5,290 nt of DNA, taken from NCBI GenBank assembly GCA_034005525.1, contig JAVEUP010000321.1, forward strand, positions 1 through 5,290. The letters are read 5' to 3'. The position numbers were made by a program, and so were the translations under genes. A model generated the notes under the pieces. That model did no database searches, was not told where the DNA came from, and was given only the letters and a program-made list of their open reading frames with translations. The stretch comes from PWXP01 sp034005525. GTDB lineage: Bacteria > Planctomycetota > Planctomycetia > Pirellulales > Thermoguttaceae. This document shows, piece by piece, positions 1-2,695 of this stretch; positions within the stretch are counted from its first letter, which is position 1; every line of letters starts with the position of its first letter.

Positions 1-81
1 ATATTGCTGTACATAGTTTTCTGGTAGCGGTCTTCGTTCCCTCGATGGCTGTTCGCGGTCCCGGCCAGTTCCCCGCCAGGG

Positions 82-234
82 CTACTCCGGAGCAAGCGTG
101 CCGAATTGAATGGAGGGAACGTGGTGGAGAATCTTGTGCTGCAAGTCGGCCGCCTGCGTGTTCCATAGCGACAGGCTTCGGAGCGAAGCGAGCCGCCGGA
201 GCGCGGGCAGGTTGGCAATCCGCTTCGGAATAGT
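82..234 (-). pseudogene. 3' fragment of a leucine-rich-repeat protein gene
   Basis: Read on the minus strand, this stretch encodes about 50 residues ending at a TAG stop at 84-82. The segment LPALRRLASLRSLSLWNTQ has the regular leucine spacing and the LxLxxT-like strand of a leucine-rich repeat. The tail, with HHVPSIQFGTL before the stop, resembles the closing turn of planctomycete LRR proteins. LRR proteins are usually protein-binding scaffolds, but no partner can be inferred here. The frame stays open upstream to position 369, but from about 235 it runs into the inverted-repeat element and loses LRR character. I therefore read it as the C-terminal end of a gene truncated by that element. 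Only about two repeats are present, so the family call is by eye. The alternative is a chance open frame. Confidence 0.42.
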
Positions 235-349
235 GCGTAGGGTGGGTGGTTCCGGCTGTCCGTGGCCGGCGCATGCATAGTTGCGCCCCGCGGGACGTTC
301 GCGCGGCGGTGCGGTTTGCGCCACGATACAGCCGGGTTCACCCACGCGC
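235..349. repeat. Left arm of a composite inverted repeat
   Basis: This arm pairs with 513-630 in inverted orientation. Its outer end (235-255, beginning GCGTAGGGTGGGTGG) is a perfect 21-bp reverse complement of 610-630. Its inner end (334-349, GGGTTCACCCACGCGC) is a perfect 16-bp reverse complement of 513-528. Between these anchors shorter shared blocks occur in the same order, for example GTTGCGCC and TCGCGCGGCG, separated by small indels. The two arms are therefore diverged inverted copies of one element of about 115 bp. The outer motif GCGTAGGGTGGG resembles interspersed non-coding repeats I know from several bacterial groups. No transposase is present. Confidence 0.75.
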
Positions 350-380
350 GGCACGGTGGACGCCCACATAACATTCCCGC

Positions 381-505
381 CGGAACCGCCCGCGCATGCA
401 CATGGTACGGGGTGTCAGGTGTCAGGACGGAACCGCCCGCGCATGCACATGGTACGGGGTGTCAGGTGTCAGGACGGAACCGCCCGCGCGCGCACACGGT
501 ACGGG
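381..505. repeat. 47-bp tandem repeat, about 2.6 copies
   Basis: Two identical 47-bp units occupy 381-427 and 428-474, each starting CGGAACCGCCCGCGC. A third, diverged copy starts at 475 and fades after about 30 bp. Within each unit the heptamer GGTGTCA is itself doubled. The unit's start (CGGAACCGCCC) resembles the outer end of the flanking arms (CGGAACCACCC), so array and arms probably share an origin. The array sits in the spacer of the inverted repeat. It has no CRISPR character because there are no unique spacers. Perfect identity of the first two copies suggests a recent duplication. Confidence 0.88.
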
Positions 506-512
506 TGGCGGT

Positions 513-630
513 GCGCGTGGGTGAACCCAGCCGCTTGCAGTGGGCGACCGTCCGGCGCCGCGCGATATGCGGGCGTCGTGGGCAACCCTTCGACCGGCGC
601 AACATGCGGCCGGAACCACCCACCCTACGC
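513..630. repeat. Right arm of the composite inverted repeat
   Basis: This is the inverted partner of 235-349. The perfect matches are 513-528 against 334-349 and 610-630 against 235-255, with a diverged middle. Beyond the perfect outer anchor, similarity continues for roughly ten more bases if one indel is allowed (AGTGGCGTAG against AGTGCGTAG). The repeat boundary is thus slightly outside the coordinates given. No open frame here looks like a protein. Confidence 0.75.
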
Positions 631-645
631 CACTCCATTGTAGCA

Positions 646-670
646 GGCACACGCCGCTGTGCCGTCTTTT
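646..670 (+). terminator. Weak terminator-like hairpin
   Basis: A perfect 6-bp stem, GGCACA (646-651) with TGTGCC (658-663), encloses a 6-nt loop and is followed by GTCTTTT (664-670). The form fits a weak intrinsic terminator on the plus strand. However, no plus-strand gene lies upstream, and the T-run is only four bases. It may simply be another small palindrome of this repeat-rich stretch. Confidence 0.25.
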
Positions 671-687
671 CGAAACAAAGGCTGCCT

Positions 688-871
688 TCACCTGGAAACG
701 GAAGAGCCGTCGTAGTTCAGTTCCGAGTACGACGCATCGGCCGCCAGTTGCATGAAGACGACGGCCTCTCCCCGCGATCCGCTTGAACGCACCGTCAGGT
801 TGAAGCCCTGCCGCAGCGTGCGAGCACCCAACGAAGAACTCCGGCTTGGTTGGATCGATGGGTCGCGGCAT
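688..871 (-). pseudogene. Possible frame-broken coding remnant, family unknown
   Basis: Two adjoining minus-strand frames each read like protein. Positions 871-827 give MPRPIDPTKPEFFVG. After a one-base frame change at about 826, positions 825-688 give 45 residues beginning ARTLRQGFNLTVRSSGSRG and ending at a TGA stop (690-688). The second part has plausible amphipathic composition (AVVFMQLAADASYSELNYDG), while the continuations of either single frame look less protein-like. I recognise no family. It could be the damaged C-terminus of a gene, or two chance frames in GC-rich DNA. The call depends only on how natural the translation looks. Confidence 0.22.
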
Positions 872-939
872 AGGTCCCTGACTTCAACCTAACGGACGGG
901 CATGAACCAAGGAAGGCATCGTTTCACCAAGGATAGAAG

Positions 940-990
940 CGGGAAAAGAGGACATCCCTGATTACGAATCCGGGATGTTCCCTTTTCCCG
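940..990. repeat. REPIN-like near-perfect hairpin
   Basis: The left arm (941-958, GGGAAAAGAGGACATCCC) pairs with the right arm (972-989, GGGATGTTCCCTTTTCCC) at 16 of 18 positions. C940 and G990 extend the pairing. A second small stem in the middle, GATT (960-963) with AATC (967-970), closes a 3-nt loop, so almost the whole 51 nt folds into one hairpin. Arms of the type GGGAAAAGGG-ACA-CCC are typical of REP/REPIN elements mobilised in trans by RAYT (IS200-like Y1) transposases in many bacteria. No RAYT gene is in this window. Roles as a terminator or an mRNA-stabilising element are possible but have no visible target gene. Confidence 0.7.
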
Positions 991-1290
991 TCGTCCGAAA
1001 CCGAAGTAAAGACTCCCGACCCCTCCCGAGCGATGCAATGATAGATCCCCACCTCCCCCTCTTGCACTATCTCTTTCCGCGCACACGTCGGTATCCGTCA
1101 CCTCCTTTCGCTAAAAGTCGGAGACTAGGCAAACCCGAGATCTTCGCGTGAACTCACAGTTGCAGTCCTAGCAGATTCTCCCAAAGCCGTCAAGAAGCAT
1201 TGTGGGTGTCTGTTGTCGCCCTTCACAACCCCCGGGAGCGGGGTAGGTGGTGCCCGAAAACCTTGTCACACATCACACACCGAATGGGCA
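991..1290. other. Intergenic stretch, no gene recognised
   Basis: I see no supported gene in these 300 bases. Only short palindromes stand out, for example ACCCC (1228-1232) with GGGGT (1240-1244) and GTTGT (1213-1217) with ACAAC (1225-1229). A minus-strand open frame ending at 889 starts with GTG near 1101 next to a GGAGG, but it runs straight through the REPIN-like hairpin and its composition is not protein-like. The lower half may be part of the regulatory region of the gene starting at 1348. Confidence 0.5.
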
Positions 1291-1319
1291 TTGACGGCGG
1301 ACGCCGTTCATGCGAGAAT
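1291..1319 (+). promoter_or_regulatory. Putative sigma70-type promoter
   Basis: TTGACG (1291-1296) matches the -35 consensus at five of six bases. After an ideal 17-bp spacer comes GAGAAT (1314-1319), which matches the -10 consensus TATAAT at four of six. Transcription would begin at about 1326, leaving a leader of only about 22 nt before the GTG at 1348. Its position directly upstream of the first gene of the co-directional block supports it. Planctomycete promoters are not well characterised, so the match is suggestive only. Confidence 0.45.
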
Positions 1320-1329
1320 TAGAGGCGTG

Positions 1330-1347
1330 GGGTTGTAACCGCAACCC
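1330..1347 (+). promoter_or_regulatory. Leader hairpin abutting the start codon
   Basis: GGGTTG (1330-1335) and CAACCC (1342-1347) form a perfect 6-bp stem with a 6-nt loop that ends one base before the GTG at 1348. If transcription starts near 1326, this hairpin occupies nearly the whole leader and lies where a ribosome binding site would be expected. No Shine-Dalgarno sequence is visible. It could limit translation, or it could favour the ATG at 1357 as the true start. Confidence 0.4.
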
Positions 1348-1776
1348 GTGATACCGATGCACACTCTGCCTTGCCTGAATCGTTCGATCCGTCTTTGCGT
1401 TTCTGCCTTTCTGGCAGTAGCGGCGGCAACCGCGTTGGTCCGATTCGCCGCAGGCGGCCCCGAGAAGGTAGTCGAGACGGTCTGCTCATCCATCATCGAG
1501 TTCGGCGAGCAGGGGCCGGCAGACCCGGGCTCCGGCGTCCACCTGGATTGGCCCGAGCATCCTCTGACGGACGACGTGCCGACGCCCGAGGCATCGCTCG
1601 CGGAAGGTTCTTCGCCGGCGATTCCCCATCCGAACAGTTCATCGCCTGGTTTTTCTTCCGGCCGCAAGGTGGGGCTTGGCAATCGTCCTTCGGGACGTCA
1701 GCGGCGTCCCGAAACGTCTTCACGGCCGGCTCCCCATCGTTTTTTTCAGATTCTCCTTTGCCGATGGGTCATTTGA
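1348..1776 (+). CDS. Small secreted or membrane-anchored protein, unknown function
   Basis: This 142-residue protein (139 if started at the ATG at 1357 rather than the GTG at 1348) matches no family I recognise. Residues 1-16 are basic (RSIRL). A hydrophobic segment follows at about 17-36 (SAFLAVAAATALVRFAAGG), giving a signal peptide or a single N-terminal membrane anchor. The next part (EKVVETVCSSIIEFGEQ) could be a short helix. The remainder is rich in Pro, Ser and Gly and likely disordered, ending in a basic, aromatic tail (HRFFQILLCRWVI). A putative promoter lies just upstream, but there is no clear ribosome binding site. In its favour are the plausible N-terminus and the promoter. Against it are the low-complexity C-terminal half and overlapping open frames of similar length. 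The gap of 172 bp to the next gene argues against tight coupling. Confidence 0.5.
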   Translation: MIPMHTLPCLNRSIRLCVSAFLAVAAATALVRFAAGGPEKVVETVCSSIIEFGEQGPADPGSGVHLDWPEHPLTDDVPTPEASLAEGSSPAIPHPNSSSPGFSSGRKVGLGNRPSGRQRRPETSSRPAPHRFFQILLCRWVI

Positions 1777-1936
1777 TTTGCCGGCGCCGGTAAGGGCCTG
1801 TCCCTCGGCGCCCTTGGCAGTCTCCATTCGCTTGCCGCTGCGCCTATTGCACCGGCAGCGTGCGCGATCTTCAGTGCCGGCCGGTCGGCTGCGCAGTCCG
1901 TGATCGCAAAGCACCACAATGACGTTGCGCTATCTC

Positions 1937-1942
1937 AGGAGA
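1937..1942 (+). promoter_or_regulatory. Strong ribosome binding site
   Basis: AGGAGA lies six bases before the ATG at 1949. It is the best-formed Shine-Dalgarno sequence in the window. It fixes the start of the short zinc-ribbon gene, which could otherwise be dismissed for its size, and it argues against the longer overlapping frame that begins at 1900. Confidence 0.75.
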
Positions 1943-1948
1943 TGATCT

Positions 1949-2146
1949 ATGGAACCGATAAACACGGTTTATTGCAGTCAATGCAAGAAGAACGTTCCGT
2001 ACCACTACGACCCCGTCAATCACTGGAAGCAACTACTGGTGACTGTCTTCACCCTTGGACTGTGGCTTCCGATGTGGATATCCCTCGCGTTCAGTCCCAC
2101 CAGATTATGCAATCAATGCGGTGGGCCTATATGGCGCGACGCCTAG
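1949..2146 (+). CDS. Membrane zinc-ribbon mini-protein, LITAF-like layout
   Basis: A 65-residue protein with one CxxC pair at each end: Cys9/Cys12 in YCSQCKKNVPYHYD and Cys54/Cys57 in RLCNQCGGPIW. Between them, residues about 29-49 (LLVTVFTLGLWLPMWISLAF) are hydrophobic. Two CxxC knuckles around a hydrophobic stretch is the layout of LITAF-type domains, in which the cysteines bind one zinc ion and the middle part dips into the membrane. This is an architectural comparison only. The HxCPxC signature of eukaryotic LITAF proteins is absent here, with LCNQC in its place. The start is set by AGGAGA six bases upstream. The likely location is the inner membrane with both knuckles on the cytoplasmic face. 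It lies 112 bp upstream of tatA on the same strand. A generic zinc-ribbon membrane protein is the alternative. Confidence 0.8.
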   Translation: MEPINTVYCSQCKKNVPYHYDPVNHWKQLLVTVFTLGLWLPMWISLAFSPTRLCNQCGGPIWRDA

Positions 2147-2245
2147 CCCGGAAGTCCGCATCGCCGAGGACACGGTCGGCTAAAGGCGCCGTGGCGGAAG
2201 GGTGACGTGCGCCGGAGTATGAGCATTCCACACTATTACATTATT

Positions 2246-2250
2246 CGAGG
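2246..2250 (+). promoter_or_regulatory. Ribosome binding site of tatA
   Basis: CGAGG lies eight bases before the ATG at 2259 and supports that start. The preceding 30 bases (from about 2225) are clearly more AT-rich than the surroundings, which would suit an unstructured leader or a promoter, although no convincing -35/-10 pair could be assigned. Confidence 0.55.
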
Positions 2251-2258
2251 TACAAACC

Positions 2259-2474
2259 ATGTGTACGCTTATTGGATATTTCTCGCCTGGGCCGATGGAA
2301 ATGGTGATCGTCGCGGCCATTGCATTGCTCCTCTTTGGCAATCGTTTGCCCAGCGTCATGCGGTCGCTGGGGCGCGGCATTGTCGAGTTCAAGAAGGGCG
2401 TGCAAGGCATCGAGGATGAGGTCGAGCATGCATCATCCCAGCCCAAGAAGAAGGTGACCGCCAACCAGGAGTGA
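2259..2474 (+). CDS. tatA: Sec-independent protein translocase subunit TatA
   Basis: A 71-residue TatA/TatE-family protein. TatA protomers assemble around the TatBC receptor in the inner membrane to let folded proteins with twin-arginine signal peptides cross. The family hallmarks are in order: a short N-terminus with Gly-Pro (11-12), a polar residue (Glu14) at the start of one membrane helix (about 13-25, MEMVIVAAIALLL), the conserved Phe26-Gly27 hinge, an amphipathic helix (28-48, NRLPSVMRSLGRGIVEFKKGV) and a charged tail (GIEDEVE, then PKKK). Glu14 is 12 residues before the Phe, exactly the spacing of Gln8 to Phe20 in E. coli TatA. TatB proteins also carry Glu there, but the short tail favours TatA. 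Length is normal. The start is supported by CGAGG upstream. No tatB or tatC is in the window, so those partners must be encoded elsewhere. Confidence 0.93.
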   Translation: MCTLIGYFSPGPMEMVIVAAIALLLFGNRLPSVMRSLGRGIVEFKKGVQGIEDEVEHASSQPKKKVTANQE

Positions 2475-2480
2475 CCCGAG

Positions 2481-2518
2481 CCGTGCCGGCGAAACGACGT
2501 TCGCAATTCCGGCAACGG
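2481..2518 (+). promoter_or_regulatory. Stem-loop between tatA and the antiporter gene
   Basis: CCGTGCCGG (2481-2489) pairs with CCGGCAACGG (2509-2518) with a single bulged base. Inside it, GCGAA (2489-2493) can pair with TTCGC (2500-2504). The result is a stable hairpin seven bases after the tatA stop. No T-run follows, so it is not a canonical intrinsic terminator. It could be a processing or mRNA-stability element separating high tatA expression from lower antiporter expression. Confidence 0.4.
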
Positions 2519-2683
2519 AGCGTTGCGGGCGGAAGCGCAAGTCGGCGTGACCACGCCTGAAGCATTCAAGAAGATGGTGAAATGTGTTTCTATTGCTTTA
2601 TGATCGCCTGTGTTGTCATCGCACTGGTTGGCGTCGTGATCCCAAAGTTGTTTTGGTGGTCCTTCGCCGCCTGCCGTGGTGGC

Positions 2684-2690
2684 GGAAGGG
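2684..2690 (+). promoter_or_regulatory. Ribosome binding site favouring the 2696 start
   Basis: GGAAGGG lies five bases before the ATG at 2696. The in-frame upstream ATG at 2582 has only a weak AAGAAG about nine bases away. This, with the signal peptide that begins at 2696, is the reason for choosing the shorter form of the antiporter fusion. Confidence 0.5.
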
Positions 2691-2695
2691 TCTTT

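Noticed and set aside
381..521. Tandem 47-bp units as a possible CRISPR array
   Set aside because: The units are directly adjacent with no unique spacers, and no cas genes are present.
262..786. 174-residue plus-strand open frame across the repeat element
   Set aside because: Its sequence is made largely of translated 47-bp repeats (recurring HAHGTGCQVSGRNRP-like units would appear in any phase), so it reflects the repeat rather than a gene.
889..1101. 70-residue minus-strand open frame with a GGAGG beside its GTG start
   Set aside because: The GGAGG overlaps the start codon, so spacing is wrong, and the frame runs through the REPIN-like hairpin with no protein-like pattern.
1098..1109. TCACCTCCTTTC, identical to the anti-Shine-Dalgarno tail of 16S rRNA
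   Set aside because: The upstream sequence has none of the conserved 16S 3' end, so a 12-base match is taken as chance. It equally reads as a GGAGG on the minus strand.
1689..1713. Perfect 9-bp inverted repeat TTCGGGACG / CGTCCCGAA with a 7-nt loop
   Set aside because: It lies within the coding frame of the 1348-1776 gene, no T-run follows directly, and nothing shows a function.
1852..1880. CCGGCA / TGCCGG inverted repeat upstream of the zinc-ribbon gene
   Set aside because: A 6-bp stem with a 17-nt loop is expected by chance in GC-rich DNA and has no T-run or promoter association.
1900..2205. 101-residue plus-strand frame overlapping the zinc-ribbon gene
   Set aside because: The overlapping 1949-2146 frame has the strong ribosome binding site, two CxxC pairs and a membrane segment. 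This one has no recognisable feature.
2191..2691. 13-base sequence GTGGCGGAAGGGT occurring at 2191-2203 and 2679-2691
   Set aside because: Two copies of a purine-rich 13-mer in separate contexts, the second acting as a ribosome binding site. No further extension of similarity, so not called a repeat.
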